Assembly: GCA_009838625.1 (NCBI GenBank)
Contig: VXRG01000117.1
Span: 1-47,125, forward strand
Direction of reading: 5' to 3'
From: Caldilineaceae bacterium SB0664_bin_27
GTDB lineage: Bacteria > Chloroflexota > Anaerolineae > Caldilineales > Caldilineaceae
DNA: 47,125 bases
The notes under the pieces are model-generated. The model was not told the origin of the DNA. It was given only the letters and a program-made list of their open reading frames with translations, and searched no databases. Made by a program: the position numbers and the translations under genes. How positions within the stretch are numbered: the first letter of the stretch is position 1; each line of letters opens with the position of its first letter. This document shows, one piece after another, positions 26,087-35,704 of the stretch.

Positions 26087-27196
26087 GTGGAACTGGATTT
26101 GAGACTGCCTTATTGTACGGAGGGGCTGCCGGGGCTCGGAGGACAGCTGCGGTCCGCGCCCGATGCTTTTGTGGTTGAGGAGATTCCGCTATACGAAGCA
26201 AGCGGCGAGGGCCAGCATCTCTATGTCAACATAACCAAAGAGGAGTTGACCAGCCGGGAAGTGCAACAGGGGCTGGCAGAGGCGTTCGATCTACCGTACA
26301 GGGCGGTCGGTTTTGCCGGCATGAAGGACAAGCACGCGCGGGCAACCCAGACGTTCAGTCTATTGGTCGGCCACGTAGACGATGAGTTTCTGAAGGCGGC
26401 GCCGGCGCGCATCGGCGAAAAGGCGCCGGTGACGGTGAACTGGGTGCGCCTGCATCGCAACAAGCTAAAAAAGGGACACCTGCTGGGCAACCGGTTTACG
26501 ATTACGGTAACCCGACCATCCGTCGATGGCGAAGAGGCGATGGCGCGGGCGACGGCCATAGCGGAAAAGGTGCGGAACAGCGGGCTTCCCAACTATTACG
26601 GACCGCAACGCCTGGGGCAGAACGGCGCGAACGTGCGGCGCGGATGGGAGCTGCTCCAGGGTAACAAGAGAATGGCCAACCGCTGGTTGCGCAGTCTTCT
26701 GCTTGCAAGTGTGCAAAGCTATCTGTGCAACCGTTACCTGGCTCTACGGCAGCAAAAAGACAGCTTCACAACGCTGCTGACAGGAGACATCGCAAAAAAG
26801 CATGACACCGGTGGCCTGTTCGTGGTCGCCGATCAGGCTGCAGAGCAGGGCCGTTTCGAACGGAAAGAGATCAGTTTTACAGCACCAATTTATGGGCCAA
26901 AGATGTGGGAGGCGGAGGCGGAGGCGGGTGCGCTGGAGCAGGAAATCTGGACGGAGAGCGGCCTGGACATGGGCTCGCTGGCCAGGGCGAAGATGATGGG
27001 TACGCGGCGGCTGGGTCGAATTCTGCTCAACGATTTGTCGGTCAGGCAGAAGGGGAAGGACATTGTCGTGGCATTTTCGCTGCCGAAAGGGGCGTTTGCT
27101 ACAACCGTACTGCGAGAATTCATGAAAGTATCTGACGACTTACTAGCCCAGACAGCGAGGGACAGCGACGAGATTGATGATGATGACGGAACTTAA
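26087..27196 (+). CDS. truD: tRNA pseudouridine synthase D
   Basis: Makes pseudouridine 13 in tRNA. The N-terminal FVVEEIPLYEASGEGQHLY and the catalytic segment FAGMKDKHARATQ (Asp about 81, equivalent to Asp80 of the E. coli enzyme) are diagnostic. NYYGPQRLG and the inserted TRUD domain follow, ending in LSVRQKGKDIVVAFSLPKGAFAT. Length, about 369 residues, is normal. GTG 26087 with AAAGG ten bases upstream is preferred; GTG 26069 would add six residues. Confidence 0.95.
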   Translation: MELDLRLPYCTEGLPGLGGQLRSAPDAFVVEEIPLYEASGEGQHLYVNITKEELTSREVQQGLAEAFDLPYRAVGFAGMKDKHARATQTFSLLVGHVDDEFLKAAPARIGEKAPVTVNWVRLHRNKLKKGHLLGNRFTITVTRPSVDGEEAMARATAIAEKVRNSGLPNYYGPQRLGQNGANVRRGWELLQGNKRMANRWLRSLLLASVQSYLCNRYLALRQQKDSFTTLLTGDIAKKHDTGGLFVVADQAAEQGRFERKEISFTAPIYGPKMWEAEAEAGALEQEIWTESGLDMGSLARAKMMGTRRLGRILLNDLSVRQKGKDIVVAFSLPKGAFATTVLREFMKVSDDLLAQTARDSDEIDDDDGT

Positions 27197-27259
27197 ACGG
27201 TGCAAGACGAAAGGCCCATAGGCGACAACGAAATCTCCCTTAGGCAACGGAGTTCTACC

Positions 27260-27925
27260 ATGGAAATGCCGCTTTTCCCTCTGAATGTTGTGCTTTTCCC
27301 AGGTATGGCGCTGCCTCTGCATATCTTCGAGCCCCGCTACCGGGAGATGATCAACCGCTGCCTGGACGAAGACCTGGCGTTCGGAGTCGTGTTGATCAAG
27401 GAAGGCCTGGAAGTAGGCGGCGATGCGGAGCCACTCCGGGTGGGGACGGCTGCGCGAATCGTAAAGGTGGACCGTCAGCCGGATGGAAGGATGAACATCC
27501 AGGTTGTGGGCACACGTCGATTTCGGATCGAGGAGTTGAACCGCGATCTTCCCTATCTTACGGGACGAGTGCGACACTTTCCAGTAACCGACGGGGATAC
27601 GAAACTGGCGGTCGAGCGGGCCCACACGGTACGCCCTAAGATCACGCGTTATGTTGAACTGTTGACGAAGGCCACAGGCGTGCAGCTGAAATTGGACCGT
27701 CTGCCGGAGGATGCCACCAGCCTTGCTTTTCTCACGGCAATCACTTTGCAGGTGCGGCCCGAAGACAAGCACCGCATGCTGGCGCTGCCGAGTGTGCCGC
27801 AGCTCCTGGAGTTGGGCAACTATTATCTGGGGCGTGAACTTCAGTTGCTCGACCATATGATCAAAAGTCAAGAAGCACTGCCGGCAATGACCATTGGCCC
27901 GACAGGGCAGTTGTTTGCCAATTGA
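27260..27925 (+). CDS. stand-alone Lon N-terminal (LAN) substrate-binding-domain protein
   Basis: Protein of 221 residues resembling only the N-terminal domain of Lon protease: MPLFPLNVVLFPGMALPLHIFEPRYREM, then FGVVLI and VGTAARIV. The helical second half has no AAA+ or Ser/Lys protease domain. Such proteins are common in bacteria; the role is unclear, possibly substrate delivery. ATG 27260, with ACGGAG about eight bases upstream, starts exactly at the conserved segment. Confidence 0.88.
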   Translation: MEMPLFPLNVVLFPGMALPLHIFEPRYREMINRCLDEDLAFGVVLIKEGLEVGGDAEPLRVGTAARIVKVDRQPDGRMNIQVVGTRRFRIEELNRDLPYLTGRVRHFPVTDGDTKLAVERAHTVRPKITRYVELLTKATGVQLKLDRLPEDATSLAFLTAITLQVRPEDKHRMLALPSVPQLLELGNYYLGRELQLLDHMIKSQEALPAMTIGPTGQLFAN

Positions 27926-28053
27926 GAATGTGACCGGACCGGCTGGCTGCTGCCGACAGTCTTGGCTGATTTTCCCGGTCAATCACTGTAATTCATCCCC
28001 AAGGGTATACAAATCAGAGACGCCTTAGCAGACAGCCGCGAAAGGACAGATGT

Positions 28054-28971
28054 ATGGCTACTCATCAGTTCCAGCCGGACCACTATTTCAGCACGATCGG
28101 CTCGCATGCACCTGTGTTACGCGTGCAGCCGGGTGACAGCATCGAAACTACTACGGTCGATGCCAGAGGGCAGGACAGCAGCGGCCAGCCGGTAACCTCA
28201 GGGGGCAATCCAATGACCGGCCCATTTTTTGTAGAAGGGGCCGAACCCGGGGACACGCTGGTGGTTCACCTGGACAAGCTGCTCTGCAACCGCCTTTACG
28301 GGTGGACGCGGACGATGGTGGCCCCCAATGTCGTCGACCCGGATCAAGTGCCCAATATGCCGTGGCCTGCGGAGGGGCAGGAGCTGGCCAACTGGCGGGT
28401 GGACAATGAGGCGGGTACGGTGACCCTGGTGGAGCCGCAGACGAGCCTGGGTGCGCTGACATTGCCGCTGGCGCCGATGCCGGGCTGTTTTGGTGTGGCG
28501 CCGGACCGCGGCGAGGCGATCTCGACGGCCACTTCCGGTCCCCATGGCGGCAACATGGACTATCGCGGCTTTGTCGAAGGAGTGACCGTCTATCTTCCAG
28601 TCTTCGTGCCAGGGGCGCTTTTTCACATAGGCGACGGCCATGCGGTGCAGGGGGATGGTGAGATCGTGGGCACCGGCGTGGAGATCTCTTTTGACGTGGG
28701 CTTTACGGTGGATGTGCAGAAGGAGCGGCGCATCTATTGGCCGAGAGGGGAAAACGAGGCGTACATCTTTACCGCGGGCAACGCGCGTCCGCTGGACCAG
28801 GCAACGCAACATGCGACCACGGAGATGATCCGCTGGCTGGAAAAGGATCTGGGGATCGATCCGGTTGGCGCGCACATTCTGATGGGGCAGACGGTGGAAT
28901 ACGACCTTGGTAACATATATGACCCGGCCTACACGATGATCTGCAAGATGCCGAAAGCGGTGCTGCCGTAG
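28054..28971 (+). CDS. acetamidase/formamidase family protein
   Basis: Metal-dependent amide hydrolase of the FmdA/AmdA family, 305 residues, hydrolysing formamide, acetamide or related short amides. Family features are VQPGDSIETTTVDA, GGNPMTGPFFVEGAEPGDTLVVH, GCFGVAPD, HGGNMDYRGFVEG and FHIGDGHAVQGDGEIVGTG. The start has AAAGGA seven bases upstream. A strong terminator follows the stop. It is probably monocistronic. Confidence 0.93.
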   Translation: MATHQFQPDHYFSTIGSHAPVLRVQPGDSIETTTVDARGQDSSGQPVTSGGNPMTGPFFVEGAEPGDTLVVHLDKLLCNRLYGWTRTMVAPNVVDPDQVPNMPWPAEGQELANWRVDNEAGTVTLVEPQTSLGALTLPLAPMPGCFGVAPDRGEAISTATSGPHGGNMDYRGFVEGVTVYLPVFVPGALFHIGDGHAVQGDGEIVGTGVEISFDVGFTVDVQKERRIYWPRGENEAYIFTAGNARPLDQATQHATTEMIRWLEKDLGIDPVGAHILMGQTVEYDLGNIYDPAYTMICKMPKAVLP

Positions 28972-28996
28972 GCGAGGTGTGAGGAAAGAGTAGAGT

Positions 28997-29037
28997 GGAG
29001 AGAGTGGCGACAGGAGGCAGATCGCCCTCTCTCTTTT
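28997..29037 (+). terminator. Rho-independent terminator after the acetamidase gene
   Basis: Bases 28997-29010 pair with 29022-29034 around an 11-nt loop: five pairs (GGCGA/TCGCC), one bulged T, then seven or eight G-C/A-T pairs. A T-run (29034-29037, TTTTC) follows at once. It sits 25 bases after the stop of the plus-strand gene. The minus strand lacks a T-run, so it acts mainly in the plus direction. Confidence 0.8.
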
Positions 29038-29048
29038 CAATTAATTGT

Positions 29049-31565
29049 TTAGACGCCCCGCTGGACGCCTCGCATTTTAGGAGTGATTAGCCGCGACAGA
29101 TACAGGCCCGCCAGCAGCAGGAACCCCACGCCAAGGAGCGCGAGCCCGCGCCGCCAGCTCTTAGGCGCGTACCAGAGCCGTACTTCCAAATCTCCGTCGG
29201 GTACGGGCAGGGCCCGGAAGGTGTAGTTGGCCCGCAACACGGGGGCGGGCTCCCCGTTTACGGTCGCTAGCCATCCTGGGAACCAGACCTCGCTGAGTAC
29301 AAGATATCCCGGCCTTTCGGCATGAGCAGCCAGCAGGATCTCGTTCGGGCTGTAAGCGGAAACGGATACGGGTTCTGCCATGCTCAATGGGAGTGACTCG
29401 TCCGCAGGCGCAGGGATTGATGTGTTGTCATGGTTCTGCGCCAGGACGACGGTGTGCAGCGGTTCGAATGCGGGTTGCTTCAGCGCAGCGAGGACGTCTT
29501 CTTCGTCGGGGAGTAACTGCGCTTCGGGAACAAGCCAGGCTCTGGGCAGCGGATCGGGATTTTCGTAGACGGCGAGGGGGCCAGGGGCGTCGTATGCGAG
29601 CGTATATTGGTCATCCAAGGGCGTACCGTCGCGCACGATGACGAAACGCACGTTGTACATGTCGTAGATTCGGGTGTGACGCCCGCCGTTGTTCTCCCAA
29701 AGCGTATGCCAGTGTACCAACTCCAGCGGGTTGGAAACGCCCCATACATCCTGCAAGCCAGCGAGGGCCGCAGCGTTAGGCTGCCACAGATCAAGGATGC
29801 CGGTACGGGTGTCGATGCGGTAATATCGGGAAGGCGTGCCGGAAGCGGCAGAACGGCACTCAGCACCGGTGGGGGCGCAGTCAGGTTCTTCTCCGGCTTG
29901 CTCGCGCAAGAAGGCGACAATCTCTGGATGGAGAAACTTGCTTGTGGGATCGTTGCCGCTGGCGTCGATGTTCGCGCCGGCGGCGAACAGTTCCAGGAGA
30001 AGGAGGGCAAGAAGAAGCGCGGCTACTGTGCCGCTCGCAAGACGCTGCCGCCGGTACTCGGCCAACAGAATCCGCGCAGCAATCCATACGAAGGATGCCA
30101 GCAGCAGTGCCTGCCCTGCCGTTGCAGCGCGCTGCAGTGCCACGGGGTCCCCGTTGAGCAACCGCGTCGTGACAAGCAACAGAGTTATGAGGACGAGAAG
30201 GAAAGTGGGTCCACTTATGCTTATCACGGAAAAATACAAGTTGATGTGGGGTAAAAGGGGACTCCCTCTGTCTTTGTCCCTTGGCTTCAGCAGAGCATCC
30301 AACCCGATTGCCGCCAGCACGGACAGGGCCAGCGCCCAGAGGACGATGGTTCTGGCAGGGGCCTGGAAGCTGCCGTAGACGGGCAGGATCCGGGTCAGCC
30401 AGCCGTGGATTGGCGTGTTGCCGCCGAGGGCGATGGCAAAGCCGGACAGGGCCAGCGCGAGCCAGGGAAGAAGGCGGCGCCGCCTCTCTGGAATGGACAA
30501 CAGGCAGGCTGCGGCCGCGAGGAGGAGGGTGACCAGGCCGGCATAGGGCAGCTCGACCCGGTCCCACGAACCCCAATATGCCGCTGGCCCGCGTCCGAAG
30601 AAACCGGGTGTCAGCAGGCCGATAAAGGCGGGTCCCGGCGCCAGTGAGTAGGAGACGGTATCCTGGTAGTCAAATGCCCCTCTTTGGGTGTAGGGGAGCA
30701 TCTCAAATGCGGGGAGAAGGATTGGGGCGGAGAGAAGGGCTGCCAGGATGAATACAGTGAGAGGGTATTGAAGGCCTGCCAAGGCCTGTCGAAGGGCTGT
30801 CCTGTGGGCTCCAGTGGCCAGATTTTCCCAATAGTCAGCTGCCAGCAGGCCCAACGAATAGATTCCCACAGTCATGCCCAGATAGTAGCTGCTCTGGGCA
30901 TGACCTGCGTAGTTGGCGATGGAGAAGAGCAGGGCAGCGACGGCGGCCCAAGGGAGGCTGCGGCGGGTCAGTGCGAGGTGACAGGCGGTGAGGATCCAGC
31001 CGCTCCACGAGAGGACGGCAATGAGATTGAGATTGCCGAGATGGATGAAGAGCATGTCGCAAAGGCCGAAGGCCAGCCCGGCCAGCAGGGCGGCGGGGCG
31101 GCTGTGGCCGAGCGTGCGCACGAGCGCGTAGACACCAAGCCCAGCCCACCAGAGGTGACCGATGCTGAGGAGCTGCATCCAGCGGTAGTCGAAGGCGGGA
31201 TTGAGCAGGAAGAGTAGCAGATTGGGGGGATAGAGGAATCCGGCCTGAATGTCGGTGACAAAGGGTGCGCCGCCGTACAGATGTGGATTCCAGAGTGGTA
31301 GCTGGCCCTGGCTGAGCGTGCGGGCGGCGAATCGGTAGATGGGGAAGAGGAAGCTGACCAGGTCGCCGCCGTCGGCAGGCTGGTAGACGGCACCGCTGAT
31401 CGTGCGCCCAAAGAAGGCTGTAAACATTCCGGCCAGCAGGGCTGCGCTGAGGAGATCCCAACGCCGCTCGTCACGTCGGTATGTCAGCCAGGCAATTGCG
31501 CCGGCCCAGAGCAGAAGGATGAGAAGACCGATGCTGAGAGGCAGGAAATCCGATGGTGCATTCAT
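29049..31565 (-). CDS. YfhO-like polytopic membrane protein
   Basis: Membrane protein of 838 residues. About ten to twelve hydrophobic helices occupy the first 510 or so residues, and one more lies near the C-terminus. Early motifs (GGDLVSFLFPIYRF, LPLWNPHLYGGAPF, GFLYPPNLLLF) resemble the GT-C-type glycosyltransferase architecture. The soluble C-terminal part (YLVLSEVWFPGWLATVNG, VPDGDLEVRLWY) is typical of YfhO (PF09586). The family is implicated in glycosylation of cell-wall or lipid-linked glycans; donor and acceptor are unknown. It is convergent with the acetamidase gene. Confidence 0.88.
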   Translation of the reverse strand: MNAPSDFLPLSIGLLILLLWAGAIAWLTYRRDERRWDLLSAALLAGMFTAFFGRTISGAVYQPADGGDLVSFLFPIYRFAARTLSQGQLPLWNPHLYGGAPFVTDIQAGFLYPPNLLLFLLNPAFDYRWMQLLSIGHLWWAGLGVYALVRTLGHSRPAALLAGLAFGLCDMLFIHLGNLNLIAVLSWSGWILTACHLALTRRSLPWAAVAALLFSIANYAGHAQSSYYLGMTVGIYSLGLLAADYWENLATGAHRTALRQALAGLQYPLTVFILAALLSAPILLPAFEMLPYTQRGAFDYQDTVSYSLAPGPAFIGLLTPGFFGRGPAAYWGSWDRVELPYAGLVTLLLAAAACLLSIPERRRRLLPWLALALSGFAIALGGNTPIHGWLTRILPVYGSFQAPARTIVLWALALSVLAAIGLDALLKPRDKDRGSPLLPHINLYFSVISISGPTFLLVLITLLLVTTRLLNGDPVALQRAATAGQALLLASFVWIAARILLAEYRRQRLASGTVAALLLALLLLELFAAGANIDASGNDPTSKFLHPEIVAFLREQAGEEPDCAPTGAECRSAASGTPSRYYRIDTRTGILDLWQPNAAALAGLQDVWGVSNPLELVHWHTLWENNGGRHTRIYDMYNVRFVIVRDGTPLDDQYTLAYDAPGPLAVYENPDPLPRAWLVPEAQLLPDEEDVLAALKQPAFEPLHTVVLAQNHDNTSIPAPADESLPLSMAEPVSVSAYSPNEILLAAHAERPGYLVLSEVWFPGWLATVNGEPAPVLRANYTFRALPVPDGDLEVRLWYAPKSWRRGLALLGVGFLLLAGLYLSRLITPKMRGVQRGV

Positions 31566-31697
31566 GAAGTGGTATTGAGCTGCGGGCTGGCGAAAGGAAG
31601 CTGCCGCGACTGGTCGCGGGAGAGCACGCCTTCGGACTCGGTTTCAGTCGCAAATTCTGTGGTGATGAATCTTTACAGTGGCGCCCCGGCGGCTGTA

Positions 31698-31706
31698 TGG
31701 TATAAC
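31698..31706 (+). promoter_or_regulatory. candidate extended -10 promoter
   Basis: TGGTATAAC matches the extended -10 pattern TGnTATAAT at eight of nine positions. Transcription would start about 20 bases before ATG 31733, which favours that start for the amidohydrolase. Confidence 0.45.
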
Positions 31707-31732
31707 AGAAGAAGAGTGAACAAAAGGTACTG

Positions 31733-33391
31733 ATGGCTCGAAAGCAGCGGATGAGCGGCCTTTCGGGGCCATCCACAGTAGGGGCGGCCATGCAAGCGGA
31801 CCTGGTGCTATTCAACGGCAATATCCACACGATGGACCTTCGTCAGCCGCGGGTTTCGGCGGCGGCGATCGCGGGCGACCGTTTTCTGGCCACGGGCAAC
31901 GACAGTGAAGTGCGGTCGCTGCTGGCGCCGGGCGGGCGCGAGGTTGATATGCGGGGCGCGACGGTCGTGCCCGGTTTCATTGACGCACACATCCACTTTC
32001 TTTCCTACGGGATGAGTCTGCGGGAGATCGATCTGAGCGGGGTGGCGACATTGTCGTCGGCGCTGCAGCGGGTCGGGTTGAGGGCTGCGGATGCGCCGCC
32101 CGGACAGTGGCTCACAGGCCGCGGCTGGGACCAGTCGGTCTGGGAGGGCGGCGCGTTTCCCGCGGCTGCACAGCTGGACGCGGTCGCGGGGGAGCATCCG
32201 GTTTACCTGGCGCGCAAGTGCGGCCACGCGGCGTGGGTGAACAGTCTGGCATTGAAACAGGTGGGGATCACAGCCCATACAGAGGACCCGGAGGGCGGCG
32301 AGATTGTGCGCGATGGCGCGGGAAGGCCGACGGGCATTCTTTTGGAAAAGGCGATGGATCTGGCATTTCCTTGCATGGCGGAACCGTCTGATGCCGAGGC
32401 TGAGGCCGCGGTGCGCCACGCGCAGGAGGTGGTCAACCGCATGGGGATCGTGGGCGTACACACCAAGGAGGCGGCTGGCTCTCTGCGGGCCTTTCAACAG
32501 CTGCGCGCGGAAGGTGATCTCACGCTGCGTACGGTGGCACAGATCCCTGTGGCCGAGCTGGACAGCGCGATTCGGCTGGGGCTGCATACAGGACTTGGCG
32601 ACGAGTTATTGCGCATCGGCGGGGTGAAGGTCTTCAGCGACGGCGCGCTGGGGCCGAGGACGGCGTGGATGCTGGCGCCGTATGACGGCGAACCCGAGAA
32701 TACCGGCATCGCGGTGACTGGCGCCGAAGAGATGGCGGACATCATTGCCAGGGCTGCGGACGCAGGGCTGGCGGTGGTCACACATGCGATTGGAGACAGG
32801 GCGAATCGGATGGTGCTTGACGCGCTGGAAACGAGCCGTCGCGCTGGTCGGGGGCTGCATTTGCGGCACCGCATCGAGCATGCGCAGGTGCTGCATGTGG
32901 ACGACATTGCCCGTTTCGCGGAGCTGGATGTCATTGCGTCGGTGCAGCCGATCCACGCCACACAGGACATGCTCCTGGCCGACAGGTACTGGGGGGAGCG
33001 CAGCCGCTATGCCTATGCTTTTCGAAGCCTGTGGGACAGCGGGGCAAGGCTGGCCTTCGGTTCGGACGCGCCGGTGGAGACGCCGGACGTGATCCAGGGG
33101 ATTCACGCGGCGGTTACGCGGATGAGGGCGGACGGCAGCCCCGGCGGTGACGGGTGGTATCCTGAGGAGCGGCTGACTGTGAAGGAGGCGGTGTGGGCGT
33201 ATACGGTTGGCGCGGCATACGCCGGCGGAACGGAGAGCAGCCAGGGCAGCATTACGCCGGGCAAGTTGGCTGATCTGGCGGTGCTGTCACAGGATATTTT
33301 CACGATCCATCCGATGGCGATATTGGAGACAGATGTGGAGGCCACGCTGTTTGGCGGCGCGTTTGTGTGGGGGGAGTCCGCGCTTCAATAA
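31733..33391 (+). CDS. YtcJ-like amidohydrolase (amidohydrolase family 3)
   Basis: Metal-dependent TIM-barrel hydrolase of 552 residues. It has a beta-sandwich N-terminus (LVLFNGNIHTMD), the metal-binding HxH in DAHIHFL, then KVFSDGALGPRTAW, a His in VVTHAIGDRAN, HRIEHAQVL, and the Asp ligand in FGSDAPVE. This is the YtcJ/LAF3 pattern. The substrate is unknown; relatives act on N-acyl or formyl-type compounds. AAAAGG five bases before ATG 31733 and the extended -10 support this start. ATG 31790 is the alternative and loses nothing conserved. Confidence 0.92.
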   Translation: MARKQRMSGLSGPSTVGAAMQADLVLFNGNIHTMDLRQPRVSAAAIAGDRFLATGNDSEVRSLLAPGGREVDMRGATVVPGFIDAHIHFLSYGMSLREIDLSGVATLSSALQRVGLRAADAPPGQWLTGRGWDQSVWEGGAFPAAAQLDAVAGEHPVYLARKCGHAAWVNSLALKQVGITAHTEDPEGGEIVRDGAGRPTGILLEKAMDLAFPCMAEPSDAEAEAAVRHAQEVVNRMGIVGVHTKEAAGSLRAFQQLRAEGDLTLRTVAQIPVAELDSAIRLGLHTGLGDELLRIGGVKVFSDGALGPRTAWMLAPYDGEPENTGIAVTGAEEMADIIARAADAGLAVVTHAIGDRANRMVLDALETSRRAGRGLHLRHRIEHAQVLHVDDIARFAELDVIASVQPIHATQDMLLADRYWGERSRYAYAFRSLWDSGARLAFGSDAPVETPDVIQGIHAAVTRMRADGSPGGDGWYPEERLTVKEAVWAYTVGAAYAGGTESSQGSITPGKLADLAVLSQDIFTIHPMAILETDVEATLFGGAFVWGESALQ

Positions 33392-33465
33392 TTTGTAGGT
33401 TGGCCCAGAAACTTGGCCCGCGAAACGAATCATGTGATCTTCCTTTCGAGTTGGCGTTTCAGATA

Positions 33466-34563
33466 ATGGCGTTCATTCCCGGTCTGGAATTGAGCAGACG
33501 GTTTTACTGGGAGGCGGTGCGGCCGGTGCTGGATGGGCCGTTCAGCGGCCTGCGGCATAGCGCGGCCTTGATAGGTCCGGGATCGGAGACACTTGGGTTT
33601 GACGACGAGATGTCGACCGACCATGGCTGGGGGCCGCGCCTACAGCTTTTTCTGCGGCCGAATGACTGGAAGACTCACGCTGAAGATATCGACGAGGCAC
33701 TACGCGCCGGATTACCACACAGTTTTCTGGGCTACCCGACGAATTTCAGTGAACCGGACCCCGTTGACAATGGAGTCCAACTCATGGAGGCGTCGGAAGG
33801 CGGGCCGGTCAATCACAGGGTGGAAACGCAGACGGTTGGCGGGTTTTTCTGCGGGTACTTGGGAATCGACATCAGCAGGGAAATTGGGGAGGCGGACTGG
33901 CTGACTTTTCCCCAACAGAAGCTACGCACGATCACGGCAGGCGGGATCTTTCACGACGAAATCGGGTTGGAGAGCGTGCGGGCGCGGTTCAGCTGGTATC
34001 CGCAGGATGTGTGGCGGTATCTGCTGGCTGCGGGTTGGGCTCGCATTGGGCAGGAGGAGCATCTGATGGGGCGCGCGGGGCTGGTGGGCGACGAGCTGGG
34101 CTCGGCGTTGATTGCGTCACGACTGGTCCGGGACGTGATGCGCCTGTGTTTTCTGATGGAAAGACAGTATGCTCCGTATGCCAAGTGGTTCGGCTCGGCT
34201 TTCTCGCAGTTGGAAAGCGCAGCTGCCTTGACCGACATATTGATGGGAGTACAGAGGGCGTCCACCTGGCAGGGGCGGGACCGCTGGCTGAGCGAGGCAT
34301 ACGGGGTCGCGGCTGGCCGGCACAACCGGCTCGATCTCACGGAACCGATGCCGGAGAGTCCGATAAATTTTTTTGGCCGGCCCTTTCGCGTGATGGCATT
34401 GCACGGCTTCGCGGACGCGCTGCTGCAGTCTGTCCGGAATCCGAAAATAATGCAATTGGCCAAGCGTCGGCCCATAGGGAGCATTGACCAATTCAGTGAC
34501 AGTACTGATTTGCTGGAGGCGACGGAGCTCAGGGAGCCTCTGCGGGCGCTGTACGGACCTTAA
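33466..34563 (+). CDS. DUF4037 family protein, nucleotidyltransferase-like
   Basis: Protein of 365 residues matching DUF4037: MAFIPGLELSRRFYWEAVRPVL, then HSAALIGPGSETLGFDDE, MSTDHGWGPRLQLFL and a helical C-terminal half. The GSE...D-D...D-H-x-W-G spacing resembles the GS...DxD active site of the nucleotidyltransferase fold. Function is unestablished. ATG 33466 begins at the first conserved residues; the upstream in-frame region overlaps the amidohydrolase gene and is not conserved. Confidence 0.85.
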   Translation: MAFIPGLELSRRFYWEAVRPVLDGPFSGLRHSAALIGPGSETLGFDDEMSTDHGWGPRLQLFLRPNDWKTHAEDIDEALRAGLPHSFLGYPTNFSEPDPVDNGVQLMEASEGGPVNHRVETQTVGGFFCGYLGIDISREIGEADWLTFPQQKLRTITAGGIFHDEIGLESVRARFSWYPQDVWRYLLAAGWARIGQEEHLMGRAGLVGDELGSALIASRLVRDVMRLCFLMERQYAPYAKWFGSAFSQLESAAALTDILMGVQRASTWQGRDRWLSEAYGVAAGRHNRLDLTEPMPESPINFFGRPFRVMALHGFADALLQSVRNPKIMQLAKRRPIGSIDQFSDSTDLLEATELREPLRALYGP

Positions 34564-34699
34564 GGGAAGTTTGCGGCGAGAAGTTTGAAACGGTTGTGTG
34601 CGACTGCTCTACATGGTCGTGAATTGGCCGCAGCCTATTTGATAAAGCTTCACATTTACATTAGCGATAGAGAAACGGTACACCTTTGGAGACGATTCG

Positions 34700-35611
34700 A
34701 TGCATTCTACACTTAGGACTGAGCGACTGATTTTACGACCTCTTGCCGTGGACGATTCGGAGGACCTGTTTGACGCGTATCGCAGGCCGGAAGCGATGCG
34801 GTTTATGGACGATGCGGCGCACACTTCTGCGACGGAGACAAAGAAGATGGTCGACGGCATGCTCGATGGGCCAGGGACGGTCTGGACCGTTCGGACGGCA
34901 GAGGACGGCCCGGCGCTGGGGTATGTCGATTACATCGGGAACGCCGGCGTGCCGGGGATGGGCTACTTTCTGCACCCGGACCATTGGGGAAACGGCTATA
35001 TGAGCGAGGCTGTGCGGGCGGCGCTGGACTACGGTTTTGATGAGATGGGGCTGGACCGGGTGGAGCTGTGGATCAGTGAGGAGAACAGGGCGTCTGTACG
35101 TGTGGCTGAGAAGGTCGGATTCAGGCGTCGGGGCAGGATGCGGCAGAAGTATCATCAGGACGAGACCGGCCATGATAAGATCACTTACGGCATCACGGCG
35201 GAGCAGTGGCGCACGGGACAACTGGCGGGCAACGCGCAGGCTGCTTACAGTTTAGCGCCAATTCTGGCTGTGCCGGATGTGCAGGTCGCGGCGGAGTATT
35301 ACTGTGACAAGCTGGGCTTTACGATCGGATTTCTGTACGGAGACCCGCCCACGCACGCTGGCATCCACCGCGGTGAATGGACGTCGGAAGGCGCGCATAT
35401 TCAGCTGACCCTTACGGACCAACCGTTGCCGGAGAAACCGCCGGTGGGATTCTATGTTTTCATGGGCGAGGACGTTGATGGTCTGTTTGAAAAGTGCCAG
35501 GCAGCGGGTGTACACATCGAACGGGAGCCGACGGACGAGCCGTGGGGGATGAGGGAGTTCGCGATTCGCGACTGTAATGGGTATCTGCTGCGTTTTGGCA
35601 GGCCCAGTTGA
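34700..35611 (+). CDS. GNAT acetyltransferase fused to VOC (glyoxalase/bleomycin-resistance) domain
   Basis: Protein of 303 residues with two recognisable domains. Residues 1-170 are a RimJ/RimL-type N-acetyltransferase (LRTERLILRPL, a YFLHPDHWGNGYMSEAVRAA acetyl-CoA loop, ENRASVRVAEKVGFRRRG). Residues 185-303 are a vicinal-oxygen-chelate domain (LAPILAVPDVQVAAEYYCDKLGF ... DCNGYLLRFGRP). The combination suggests modification and binding of a small molecule such as an antibiotic or toxic metabolite, but the substrate is unknown. GGAG lies eight bases before the ATG. Confidence 0.9.
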   Translation: MHSTLRTERLILRPLAVDDSEDLFDAYRRPEAMRFMDDAAHTSATETKKMVDGMLDGPGTVWTVRTAEDGPALGYVDYIGNAGVPGMGYFLHPDHWGNGYMSEAVRAALDYGFDEMGLDRVELWISEENRASVRVAEKVGFRRRGRMRQKYHQDETGHDKITYGITAEQWRTGQLAGNAQAAYSLAPILAVPDVQVAAEYYCDKLGFTIGFLYGDPPTHAGIHRGEWTSEGAHIQLTLTDQPLPEKPPVGFYVFMGEDVDGLFEKCQAAGVHIEREPTDEPWGMREFAIRDCNGYLLRFGRPS

Positions 35612-35704
35612 ATGCATAGCTGCTCAATGATCGTTGTACGCTTACTGCGCCCGCGCCGGTGATTTGGTCTGCCGGCTGATTGTAGTGGTTGGGAGGGTAA
35701 GGGG

